A DNA stretch of 64,000 nucleotides from the NCBI GenBank assembly GCA_937901895.1, contig CALGTD010000137.1, positions 1 to 64,000 on the forward strand, given 5' to 3'. The translations under genes were made by a program, and so were the position numbers. This document shows, piece after piece, positions 17,201-26,491 of this stretch. The stretch comes from an uncultured Spartobacteria bacterium (lineage in GTDB: Bacteria; Verrucomicrobiota; Verrucomicrobiia; Chthoniobacterales; JAATET01). Every line of letters starts with the position of its first letter. The first letter of the stretch is position 1. A model generated the notes under the pieces. The model saw only the letters and a list, made by a program, of their open reading frames with translations. It did no database searches and was not told the origin of the DNA.

Positions 17201-17590
17201 ATGCCACGCGAACTTCTCTCGAACATTCCCGGCGGCCCGCCCGCCATTGGTCCCTACACCCCGGCGATCATTGGCGACGGGCGCTATCTCTTCGTTTCCG
17301 GCCAGATTCCCTACGATCCGTCGAAGGGCGGGATTGTTCGCGGGACGGTCGCGGAGCAGACGGAGATCGTTCTGACCAATCTCGAGCGGGTGTTGAAAAC
17401 GGCCGGGGCGTCGCTGGCATCGGTCGTTCACTGCCGGGTGTATCTTCAACCTCTCACGCCGGAGACATTCGCGGAGATGAACGGCGTCTATGCGAAGTTC
17501 TTCGGCGATGCGAAGCCGGCGCGCACGACGCTCGGGGCGGGCCTGCTGAATTTCGACGTCGAGATCGAGGCGATCGCGGTGCTGGATTGA
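17201..17590 (+). CDS. ridA: RidA-family reactive enamine/imine deaminase
   Basis: 129 residues, the standard length. RidA hydrolyses reactive 2-aminoacrylate-type enamines and imines formed by PLP enzymes. Family marks are IGPYTPAI near the N-terminus, LFVSGQIPYDP, and the catalytic Arg in PARTTLGAGLL with the following acidic segment FDVEIEAIAVLD. The ATG at 17201 is preferred over an upstream in-frame codon because it places MPRELL at the usual position. It is the last gene of the mrdA-polX run and is followed by a hairpin. Confidence 0.92.
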   Translation: MPRELLSNIPGGPPAIGPYTPAIIGDGRYLFVSGQIPYDPSKGGIVRGTVAEQTEIVLTNLERVLKTAGASLASVVHCRVYLQPLTPETFAEMNGVYAKFFGDAKPARTTLGAGLLNFDVEIEAIAVLD

Positions 17591-17615
17591 CCTCCCGCGT
17601 TTTTCGGACGGGAGG
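17591..17615. terminator. Hairpin between convergent ridA and DPBB gene
   Basis: CCTCCCG (17591-17597) pairs with CGGGAGG (17609-17615) around an 11-nt T-rich loop. It begins at the base after the ridA stop and lies 18 bp from the end of the convergent minus-strand gene, so it can serve both. Confidence 0.6.
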
Positions 17616-17633
17616 GCTCGTTCCGGGCCGCGG

Positions 17634-18491
17634 CTACCTGCGTGCCCGGGCGCTCACCGCGTTGTTGCGGTCGGCATAGAAGAGGTTCTCGCCGCGCTTC
17701 TGAAGGACAAACGTGTTGTTGTCCCCGTATTTCGACCACGGACCGGGCGGCACATCGCGGAAGTCGACGAATTTCCAGTCGCAGATGTCCTTGCCCTTCA
17801 TTCCGAGGTAATCGCGAACGGCGGGAGAGACGTCGAGGCCGGCGCCCTGATTCAGGTTCGGCTTCGGACGCTCGTTGCCGAAGACATACTGCCAGTGATC
17901 GGTGCGGAAGGGGCCGCAGTCCTCCCACTGCGCATAGGCGATGCGACCCTTGTGGCGGATGGCCACCCAGCGCCCCTTGCAGACCGATTTCCCGGGACGC
18001 TCATGCGCCTCGCGGAACCATGGGATCACTCGGCGCGACTCGGGCTTCGTCGTTCCGCGGGTGACGTCGTTGTAGGGGAGGGCGACGTAGAAGGGGTTCT
18101 GCCGGGGGGTGAATCCCTTGGGAATGAAATTCCGGCGGTTGGAGGGATCGGGATCATCGTAACCGCCGTAGTTCCTGGCCCACGCGGGGTCCCAGGAGCT
18201 CTTGTGATTGGGGACCGGGTTGTTCGGTGTGGCTTTCTCGCCGATCCAGAAGACCGTGGTGACAATGCCGACCTTCCAAGGGTATTTGTTGAACCCTGGG
18301 GCGCGGAACCCCTGCACGCTGGACGAGACCGGTGGCGGCTCGATCTTCAGAAGTGCGTTTTCCCGCAGCTTCATCGCGTATTTGGTAAACTCCGACGCAG
18401 AAGAGAGAGACGATTCCGCCTTTGCGGAAACGCCGGACAGGACAGCGAAAGCCGTCGTTGTTACTGCGAGCAGAGGGGTCCTGAATCGCAT
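17634..18491 (-). CDS. Secreted double-psi beta-barrel (RlpA-like) protein
   Basis: 285 residues from the ATG at 18491, with a signal peptide (MRFRTPLLAVTTTAFAVLSG). The C-terminal half contains AQWEDCGPF and GLDVSPAVRDYLG, the arrangement seen in the double-psi beta-barrel of RlpA and related wall enzymes, where an Asp in a D-x-GP turn is catalytic. The middle is rich in Pro, Tyr and Trp and has no recognised domain. It lies 74 bp behind nadB on the same strand. A role in peptidoglycan handling is inferred from the fold. Confidence 0.62.
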   Translation of the reverse strand: MRFRTPLLAVTTTAFAVLSGVSAKAESSLSSASEFTKYAMKLRENALLKIEPPPVSSSVQGFRAPGFNKYPWKVGIVTTVFWIGEKATPNNPVPNHKSSWDPAWARNYGGYDDPDPSNRRNFIPKGFTPRQNPFYVALPYNDVTRGTTKPESRRVIPWFREAHERPGKSVCKGRWVAIRHKGRIAYAQWEDCGPFRTDHWQYVFGNERPKPNLNQGAGLDVSPAVRDYLGMKGKDICDWKFVDFRDVPPGPWSKYGDNNTFVLQKRGENLFYADRNNAVSARARR

Positions 18492-18565
18492 CAGGCGGGG
18501 TATATCGGTTTTGAGGGGGCGTTTGGCAAGGGGAAATGTGCCGTTTGCTGGCGCGTGCGCAAGTG

Positions 18566-20158
18566 TCAGGAACGTCTCATCGACGTGTCGCGAAGGAACT
18601 TCGCGTCGTCGGTTTCGGGGTAGTCGAGCGTGAAGTGCAGGCCGCGGCTTTCCTTGCGATCGAGGGCGCAATCCACGATGAGCGACGCCACGGTGACCAG
18701 ATTGCGAAGCTCGAGGAGATCGGTGGTCACCTTGAAGTTCCAGTAGAACTCCTGAATCTCGGCGTGCAGGTTTCGCAGCCGGGCGGCGGCGCGCTGGAGG
18801 CGCTTGTCGGTGCGGACGATCCCGACGTAGTCCCACATGAGGCGCCGGATTTCGTCCCAGTTGTGGTAGATCACGACGAGTTCGTCCACGTCGGTTACCT
18901 GACCGGGACGCCATTCCGGAAGGTCGAATGCCACGGGTTCGCGACGGGATTTTGAAGCTTTTTCGAAGGCGCGGTGGGCGAGCACGAGTGCTTCGAGCAG
19001 GGAATTGCTGGCGAGCCGGTTGGCCCCGTGGAGGCCGGTGCAGGCCACCTCCCCGATCGCAAAGAGTCCGCGCACGCTCGTCTCGCCGTGAAGATCGGTC
19101 TTCACTCCGCCGCATTGATAATGGGCGGCCGGAACGACAGGGATCGGCTCGCGCACGATGTCGATGCCCAGTCGCAGGCAGGTTTCGTGGATCGTCGGGA
19201 ACCGGTTGCGGATGAAGTCGGCGGGCTTGTGAGTGATGTCCAGGAACACGCACTTGCTGCCCGTGCGCTTCATCTCCGCGTCGATCGCGCGGGCGACGAT
19301 GTCGCGGGGCGCCAGCTCGGCCAGCGGGTGGTGGTGTTCCATGAACCGGCGGCCCTGGGCGTCGACCAGGATGCCGCCCTCGCCGCGCACCGCCTCGGTG
19401 ACGAGGAAGGATTTCGCCTGTGGATGGAAAAGGCAGGTCGGGTGGAACTGGATGAACTCCATGTTCGCGATTACCGCCCCCGCTCGCCAGGCCATGGCCA
19501 CGCCGTCGCCGGTCGCGATGTCGGGATTCGTCGAATACAAATAGACCTTCCCGCAGCCGCCGGTGGCGAGGACGGTGGTCTCTGCGCGGATGGTTTCGAC
19601 CTCGCCGGTGGCCTCGTTGAGCACGTAGAGGCCGACGCAGCAGTTTTGCATCGCATAGCCGAGCTTGCCGGTCGTGATGCAATCCACGGCCATGTGGTGC
19701 TCGAGGATCGTGATGTTCGGATGTTCCCTCACGCGCGCGGCAAGGGTGTCCTCGATTTCGCGGCCGGTGGCGTCCTGCACGTGCAGGACACGGCGCTTGG
19801 AATGGCCGCCTTCCCGCCCCAGATCGAGTTCCCGCCGGCCGTTTTCGTCCTCGCGTTCGTCGAAATGCAGGCCGAGCTGCATGAGTTCGCGGATGCGTTC
19901 AGGACCTTCGGTGACGACGGCCCGCACGGCGTCCTCGTGGCAGAGTCCGGCTCCGGCCTCCAGCGTGTCGCGGATGTGGAGTTCGAAGGAATCCTCGTCG
20001 CTCACCACGCACGCCACACCGCCCTGCGCCCAGGCGGTGTTCGAATCCACGAGCGCCCGCTTCGTGACAATGGCGACCGATCCACGCGACGCGGCTTTCA
20101 ACGCGAACGACAGACCCGCGATGCCACTGCCGACGACGACGAAATCGAATGCCTTCAT
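18566..20158 (-). CDS. nadB: L-aspartate oxidase
   Basis: 530 residues, full length. NadB oxidises L-aspartate to iminoaspartate with FAD in the first step of de novo NAD synthesis. The FAD site VVGSGIAGLSFAL is at residues 8-20, the SNTAWAQGGVA block is typical, and the substrate region reads FIQFHPTCLF. Its ATG overlaps the panC stop by 4 bp (ATGA), coupling NAD and pantothenate synthesis genes. nadA and nadC are not in the window. Confidence 0.95.
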   Translation of the reverse strand: MKAFDFVVVGSGIAGLSFALKAASRGSVAIVTKRALVDSNTAWAQGGVACVVSDEDSFELHIRDTLEAGAGLCHEDAVRAVVTEGPERIRELMQLGLHFDEREDENGRRELDLGREGGHSKRRVLHVQDATGREIEDTLAARVREHPNITILEHHMAVDCITTGKLGYAMQNCCVGLYVLNEATGEVETIRAETTVLATGGCGKVYLYSTNPDIATGDGVAMAWRAGAVIANMEFIQFHPTCLFHPQAKSFLVTEAVRGEGGILVDAQGRRFMEHHHPLAELAPRDIVARAIDAEMKRTGSKCVFLDITHKPADFIRNRFPTIHETCLRLGIDIVREPIPVVPAAHYQCGGVKTDLHGETSVRGLFAIGEVACTGLHGANRLASNSLLEALVLAHRAFEKASKSRREPVAFDLPEWRPGQVTDVDELVVIYHNWDEIRRLMWDYVGIVRTDKRLQRAAARLRNLHAEIQEFYWNFKVTTDLLELRNLVTVASLIVDCALDRKESRGLHFTLDYPETDDAKFLRDTSMRRS

Positions 20159-20991
20159 CGCCGAGGGGGAATCTGGATGTTGTCGATCAAACGGGCCCGA
20201 CCAAGGAACACGGCCGCGGCGAGGGTTGTTTCGCGCGAGAGGTTTCGCGCCGGCTCGAGAGTTTCCGAGTCCACGAGCGAGACGTAGTCGAGTCGGGCGC
20301 CGGGGATTTTTGCGACCCGCCGTTCCGCCTCGCGAAGAATCGCTGCGGGGGATTTTCGCGCGGCCGCGGCCTTCAGTGCGGCGAAGAAACCGGGGGCAAC
20401 GGCGCGTTCTTCAGGCGTGAGATAGGCGTTGCGGGAACTGACGGCGAGGCCGTCCGGCTCGCGAATGGTGGGATGACCCACGATGCGGATGGGGAAATTC
20501 AGATCGCGCGCCATCCGGCGAAGGACGGCGAGCTGCTGCCAGTCCTTCTCGCCGAAGACGGCGATGTCCGGCTGCACGATGAGAAAAAGTTTTGCGACGA
20601 CCGTGCACACTCCCCGGAAGTGACCGGGGCGGCTCGCTCCGCAGAGGCCGTTGGAGAGCCGGCTTTCATCCACGAAGACGGACGCGTCGAGGGAATACAT
20701 TTCCTCCACCGGCGGGAGAAAGACGGCGTCGGCTCCCATCTCCCGACAAAGGGCAAGGTCCGCCTTTTCCGGCCGCGGATAGCTGGAGAAATCCTCCTTC
20801 GGGCCGAACTGCGTGGGATTGACGAAGATCGAGACGACGACGCTGCCGTCGCGTCCCGCGAGCCGGCGCGCGCGCCGGATGAGCTCCGCATGACCCCGGT
20901 GCAGGGCGCCCATGGTCGGCACGAGAACGACGGGGCGTCCGGCCCGGCGAACGAATGCCCGGATGGAGGCAACCGTCCGTGCGACTTTCAC
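20155..20991 (-). CDS. panC: Pantothenate synthetase
   Basis: 278 residues from a GTG at 20991. PanC joins pantoate and beta-alanine with ATP. Signatures are PTMGALHRGHAELIRRAR (residues 25-42, with the HxGH-type ATP motif), IFVNPTQFGPKEDF, FGEKDWQQLAVLRRM and the VSSRNAYLTPEER loop. The gene lies 12 bp after secG and overlaps nadB by 4 bp, so secG-panC-nadB appear to be one transcript. Confidence 0.96.
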   Translation of the reverse strand: MKVARTVASIRAFVRRAGRPVVLVPTMGALHRGHAELIRRARRLAGRDGSVVVSIFVNPTQFGPKEDFSSYPRPEKADLALCREMGADAVFLPPVEEMYSLDASVFVDESRLSNGLCGASRPGHFRGVCTVVAKLFLIVQPDIAVFGEKDWQQLAVLRRMARDLNFPIRIVGHPTIREPDGLAVSSRNAYLTPEERAVAPGFFAALKAAAARKSPAAILREAERRVAKIPGARLDYVSLVDSETLEPARNLSRETTLAAAVFLGRARLIDNIQIPPRR

Positions 20992-21003
20992 TGGCTGGAG
21001 GGA

Positions 21004-21507
21004 CTAGTTGTTTTCCGCGGGGACGGGTTCCCACGCGGGGGCTTCGGAATCCGTCGATGCGGCGGGTGCCTCCGGTGCCGCCGGCTGCACGATGGGATCC
21101 GTGGGAGCGACCGTCCCGGGTTCGGGATTGGACGGCGCGGATTCTCCGGAAGCGGGTTCCGCCGCCTGCGGGGCCGGCTCGGGTGCGGCGGTGGGAGCGG
21201 GCGTTGCCGAAGTTTCGACCGGTGCGGGAGCTTCGAGGAGCTGGCGCTGGATGGCGGTCTCGTTGGAATTGATGCGCGCATAGACCATTGCCAGCGCAAG
21301 GGTCAGGAGGAAGAAGATGCCGCCGAGCCAGGTCGTGAACTTCGCGAGGACATGCGTGGTTTGCGCGCCGAAGATGTTCTCGGTCATTCCCCCGCCGAAG
21401 GCCGCTCCGAGGCCCTCACTGCGAGGGCGCTGCATGAGGACGACAAGCACGATCAGCAGGCACGTGAGAATGTGCAGCGTGAGTAAAAAGTAGAGCAGGA
21501 CTTGCAT
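21004..21507 (-). CDS. secG: SecG preprotein translocase subunit with Pro/Ala-rich tail
   Basis: 167 residues from the ATG at 21507. The first 75 residues are a normal SecG: two membrane helices around LMQRPRSEGLGAAFGGG and the TENIFGAQ stretch. SecG assists SecYEG in protein export. The remaining 90 residues are a low-complexity tail rich in Ala, Pro, Glu and Ser, more than doubling the usual size; such tails occur in SecG of several phyla. The open frame extends 28 codons upstream, but the ATG at the first helix fits the family. Confidence 0.9.
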   Translation of the reverse strand: MQVLLYFLLTLHILTCLLIVLVVLMQRPRSEGLGAAFGGGMTENIFGAQTTHVLAKFTTWLGGIFFLLTLALAMVYARINSNETAIQRQLLEAPAPVETSATPAPTAAPEPAPQAAEPASGESAPSNPEPGTVAPTDPIVQPAAPEAPAASTDSEAPAWEPVPAENN

Positions 21508-21743
21508 GGAGAACTGGCAACCATGCCAGATGCGTCTGCTTTGTAAAGGCCGCGGTGGAGGGAGGGCCGGCGGCAACCGGGTCAGACCCAATTGGCGGAT
21601 TCAGAGGAACCTCCATGGTGACCTCCTGCGCTCACCATGCGGTGAATCCGGAGCACCGATGTGCGGGGGTGGATTCCCCATAAATCTTGACCCACCCGAC
21701 CCCACACGCGAAAAAGACCTCCTGCCTCAACCCTTTCCGCCAA
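21508..21743. promoter_or_regulatory. Divergent spacer between secG and accB
   Basis: The 236 bp hold no gene. A short dyad GGGTC-A-GACCC lies at 21579-21589 and a TCACC-ATGC-GGTGA dyad near 21635. TTGACC at 21687 is a possible -35 element for accB. The transcription starts cannot be fixed by eye. Confidence 0.3.
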
Positions 21744-22193
21744 GTGGATATCAAAGAAATTCGCGCTCTGATCGACCTCATGAAGAAAAACGGCCTCGCC
21801 GTTTTCAAAATGGAAAAGGAGGGGTTCAAGATCACGCTCGAGATGGCCGGGGCCGGCGTGCAGCCGATCGTCCAATACGCCGCCCCGCTGCAGGCCCCTT
21901 CCGCACCCGCCGCACCTGCGGCCCCGGCTCCCGCACCGGCGGCGCCTGCGGCTTCGAACCTCAAGGAAATCACCTCCCCGATGGTCGGCACGTTCTACTC
22001 GGCTCCATCCCCCGATGCGCCGCCCTACGTCGAGGTCGGCCAGACGGTGACCCCCGATACGGTGGTTTGCATCGTCGAGGCGATGAAGGTGATGAACGAG
22101 ATCAAGGCCGAGGTTGCCGGCGTGATCGCCGAGGTTGTCGCGGAAAACGGCAAGCCCGTGCAGTTCGGCCAGGTGCTTTTCCGCGTCAAGTAA
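21744..22193 (+). CDS. accB: Biotin carboxyl carrier protein of acetyl-CoA carboxylase
   Basis: 149 residues if started at the GTG at 21744, giving MDIKEIRALIDLMKKNGLAV, the usual BCCP start; the frame is open 19 codons further upstream. An Ala/Pro linker (about residues 50-75) leads to the biotinyl domain, where the lysine of EAMKVMNEI is biotinylated. AccB carries CO2 from AccC to the carboxyltransferase in the first step of fatty-acid synthesis. accC follows after 7 bp. Confidence 0.93.
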   Translation: MDIKEIRALIDLMKKNGLAVFKMEKEGFKITLEMAGAGVQPIVQYAAPLQAPSAPAAPAAPAPAPAAPAASNLKEITSPMVGTFYSAPSPDAPPYVEVGQTVTPDTVVCIVEAMKVMNEIKAEVAGVIAEVVAENGKPVQFGQVLFRVK

Positions 22194-22200
22194 CCGGCGC

Positions 22201-23559
<1,359 letters not shown>

Positions 23560-23574
23560 GTCGCTGGAAGTCGG

Positions 23575-24237
23575 ATGAGCTCCGCCGTTCGCGATCCGCA
23601 CGCCGTCCTGTCGCAGGCGCGGCTCTACGGGATTCTGGACCTTGGGTATGTAGCGACCGCGGATGCACTCGCAATGGCCGACCGGCTGCTGACGGCTGGA
23701 GTGCAGGTGCTGCAGCTCCGGGCCAAGCGTGCCTCCGAATCCGAAATCGTCTCGCTGGGTCGTGATCTTGCGCTCCGCTGCCGCGCGGCCGGCGTGCCGT
23801 TCATTTTGAACGATTATCCGCATCTTGCCGCCGAGGTGGAGGCGGATGGCGTCCATATTGGACAGGACGATGGCCCGATCCGCGCTGCACGGGAGGCGGC
23901 GGGGAAAGGGCGGATCGTTGGACGATCCACGCACAGCGTTGAACAAGCCCGGGCCGCATGGGACGAGGGGGCCGACTACATTGGATTTGGTCCGTTGTTC
24001 GCGACGCCCACAAAGCCCGAATACACGCCGATCGGCCTCGAACACATCGCCGGGGTCCAGGCCGCCTCACCGGTTCCGGTTTTCTGCATCGGCGGAGTGA
24101 AGCTCGGGAATCTGCCGGAGATCATTGCCGCCGGTGCCCGACGCGTGGTGATTGTGACCGGGTTGCTCCACTCGGACGATCCGACGGCGTATGCCACTGA
24201 TTGCCTGCGCCTCCTCGTCGCGAAGGAGCTTTCCTGA
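23575..24237 (+). CDS. thiE: Thiamine-phosphate synthase
   Basis: 220 residues, TIM-barrel. ThiE couples hydroxymethylpyrimidine diphosphate and the thiazole phosphate to form thiamine phosphate. The family stretches VQVLQLRAK, FILNDYPHLA, ADGVHIGQDD, IVGRSTHS, YIGFGPLFATPTK and FCIGGVKLGNLPEI are all present. It follows accC by 15 bp with a GGAAG element before the ATG; no TPP riboswitch is seen in so short a gap. It converges on uvrB with a 24-bp spacer. Confidence 0.94.
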   Translation: MSSAVRDPHAVLSQARLYGILDLGYVATADALAMADRLLTAGVQVLQLRAKRASESEIVSLGRDLALRCRAAGVPFILNDYPHLAAEVEADGVHIGQDDGPIRAAREAAGKGRIVGRSTHSVEQARAAWDEGADYIGFGPLFATPTKPEYTPIGLEHIAGVQAASPVPVFCIGGVKLGNLPEIIAAGARRVVIVTGLLHSDDPTAYATDCLRLLVAKELS

Positions 24238-24261
24238 TTCGTGACGTGAGGGCGGGAGCGC

Positions 24262-26427
24262 TCAGGTGCGTGACCGGCGCTTTGCCTTGTATTTCACCGG
24301 ACGTTTCGGCGGAGAAATTCGATCGATGCCTCCGCCGGCCTTGAGCTCGGCAATCTGGTCGCGAAGGAGGGCGGCCCGTTCGTATTCGAGGTTTGCGGCG
24401 GCGGTTGCCATGTCCCGCTCGAGTTCCTGCAAGAGTTCGTGAAGGTCGAAGTCGGGTGCGGTCTCGGCAACGATGGATTTCTCGACCTCCTTCGCGTTCT
24501 TGAGGATGACGTGCAGACTTTCCTGCACCGCGCGCACGACGCTCTTCGGCTCGATCCCGTGTTCCTTGTTGTAGGCCATCTGGCGCGCGCGACGGTATTC
24601 GCTGATCTCGATGAGCGAGCGGATACTGCCGGTGATCACGTCCGCGAAAAGAACGACCTCTCCGTTTACGTGCCGCGCGGCGCGGCCCGCCGTCTGGATC
24701 AGGGATGTCTGACTGCGCAGGTAGCCTTCCTTGTCGGCATCGAGAATGCAGACGAGTGAAACTTCGGGCAGGTCGAGGCCTTCACGCAGAAGATTGATCC
24801 CGACGAGCACGTCGCATTCGCCGGCGCGCAGGCTGCGCAGAATCTCGACGCGTTCGATGGTGTCGATGTCGCTGTGGAGGTAGCGAACCTTCAGACCGAT
24901 GTCCCGCAGGTAGTCGGCAAGATCCTCCGCGGTGCGTTTTGTGAGCGTCGTGACCAGCGCGCGCTCGCCCTTTTCGATGACCTGACGGCAACGCTCGATC
25001 GTTTCGTCGATCTGACCGGCGAGGGGACGCACGGTGATTTTTGGATCGAGCAGTCCGGTGGGGCGGATGATCTGCTCGACGACGAGCGGCGCGCCGGGAG
25101 TGTGAACGTCGAGAACACCCTGCGCGGCGGTGCGGAAATCCGCGCCTGCGACGATGGATGCATCCTTCTGTTCGGTGAACGATTTGTCGGGATTCGGGAT
25201 GTAGGCCGTGTTTCCCACGACGCTGTTGCGCAACTCGAAGGCGCCGGGGGTGGCGCTGATGTAGACGATCTGGTTCGTCATGCCCATGAACTCGTCGAAG
25301 TTCAGTGGGCGGTTGTCGAGGGCGCTGGGGAGGCGGAAGCCGTGCTCGACGAGGACGGATTTGCGTGAACGATCGCCGGCATACATGCCTCCGATTTGCG
25401 GGATCGTGGCGTGCGATTCGTCGACGATGAGAAGCGTGTCCTCCGGCAGGAAGTCCATCAACGTATACGGCTTCGAGCCCGGTGGACGGCCGCTGAGATG
25501 GCGAGAGTAGTTTTCGATGCCGTTGCAGAAACCCATCTCCTGCATCATCTCGAGGTCGAACTCCGTGCGCATCTTGATGCGCTGGGCCTCGATGAGCTTG
25601 CCGTGCTTTTCAAACCAGATGATCCGCTCGTCGAGTTCCTCGCGGATCGCCCGCATTGCGGCGTTGAGCTTGTCGTAGGGCGTGACGAACTGCTTCGCCG
25701 GAAAGAGCGTGAGGTTCGTCAGCCGGGCGGTGACGTCGCCGGTGAGGGGATCGAACTCGCTGATGCGGTCGATTTCGTCTCCGAAAAACTCCACGCGAAT
25801 CGCCCGGTCGTCCTTGTCGGCGGGATGAACCTCGACGGTGTCGCCGCGGACCCGGAACTTGCCGCGCTCGAATGCGATGTCGTTCCGCTCATAGAGCATG
25901 TCCACGAGCTTCGAAAGGAACGCCTCGCGCGTCATTTGCTGGCCCTGCCGGATCGTGACGAGCATCTGGAGGAAATCCTCCGGGGACGCGAGGCCGTAGA
26001 TGCACGAAACACTGGCGACAATGACGACATCGCGGCGCGAGAGCAGCGAGCTGACGGCGGAAAGACGGAGTCGCTCGATCTCCTCGTTGATCGAGGAATC
26101 CTTCTCGATGTAGGTGTCCGACCGCGGAATGTAGGCCTCGGGCTGGTAGTAATCGAAATAGCTGACGAAATACTCGACCGCGTTGCGCGGGAAGAACTGC
26201 TTGAACTCGCTGTAGAGCTGTGCGGCCAGCGTCTTGTTGTGCGACATGACCAGCGTCGGCCGGTCGAGGTCGCGGATGATGTTCGCCGCCGTGAACGTCT
26301 TGCCGGAGCCCGTGACCCCAAGCAGGGTCTGGTGCTTGTTCCCGGCGAGAATCGAGCGCGTCAGATTCTCAATCGCCTGCGCCTGGTCCCCGCGCGGCTG
26401 GTAGTTCGAGGCGAGTTCGAATGGCAT
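24262..26427 (-). CDS. uvrB: UvrABC excinuclease subunit B
   Basis: 721 residues from the ATG at 26427 (MPFELASNYQPRGDQAQAIE). UvrB is the damage-verifying helicase-like subunit of nucleotide excision repair. It has Walker A GVTGSGKT, the SYFDYYQPEAYIP hairpin, the DEAD-box-like DESH motif, the helicase TAGRAARH segment, and a C-terminal UVR domain (LERDMATAAANLEYERAALL). The open frame continues 12 codons upstream, but those residues are not UvrB-like. No canonical LexA box is seen in the 64 bp upstream. Confidence 0.97.
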   Translation of the reverse strand: MPFELASNYQPRGDQAQAIENLTRSILAGNKHQTLLGVTGSGKTFTAANIIRDLDRPTLVMSHNKTLAAQLYSEFKQFFPRNAVEYFVSYFDYYQPEAYIPRSDTYIEKDSSINEEIERLRLSAVSSLLSRRDVVIVASVSCIYGLASPEDFLQMLVTIRQGQQMTREAFLSKLVDMLYERNDIAFERGKFRVRGDTVEVHPADKDDRAIRVEFFGDEIDRISEFDPLTGDVTARLTNLTLFPAKQFVTPYDKLNAAMRAIREELDERIIWFEKHGKLIEAQRIKMRTEFDLEMMQEMGFCNGIENYSRHLSGRPPGSKPYTLMDFLPEDTLLIVDESHATIPQIGGMYAGDRSRKSVLVEHGFRLPSALDNRPLNFDEFMGMTNQIVYISATPGAFELRNSVVGNTAYIPNPDKSFTEQKDASIVAGADFRTAAQGVLDVHTPGAPLVVEQIIRPTGLLDPKITVRPLAGQIDETIERCRQVIEKGERALVTTLTKRTAEDLADYLRDIGLKVRYLHSDIDTIERVEILRSLRAGECDVLVGINLLREGLDLPEVSLVCILDADKEGYLRSQTSLIQTAGRAARHVNGEVVLFADVITGSIRSLIEISEYRRARQMAYNKEHGIEPKSVVRAVQESLHVILKNAKEVEKSIVAETAPDFDLHELLQELERDMATAAANLEYERAALLRDQIAELKAGGGIDRISPPKRPVKYKAKRRSRT

Positions 26428-26463
26428 GAACGTCCACTCTAACCCGCCCCTGCGGCGGCGCAA

Positions 26464-26482
26464 CGACCGCCTTCAGCGGTCG
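26464..26482. terminator. Hairpin between metalloprotease gene and uvrB
   Basis: CGACCGC and GCGGTCG pair across a 5-nt loop (CTTCA), 9 bp past the stop of the minus-strand metalloprotease gene and 37 bp upstream of the uvrB start. It has no T-run. Confidence 0.5.
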
Positions 26483-26491
26483 CTCAACTTG

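Noticed and set aside
18492..19682. Minus-strand extension of the DPBB frame to 682 residues
   Set aside because: The extra 5' part overlaps nadB in another frame and is Arg/Pro-rich; the signal peptide at 18491 marks the true start.
26428..26491. LexA box before uvrB
   Set aside because: No TGTTC-N4-GAACA or CGAAC-N4-GTTCG type dyad is present; the only dyad is a terminator-like hairpin.
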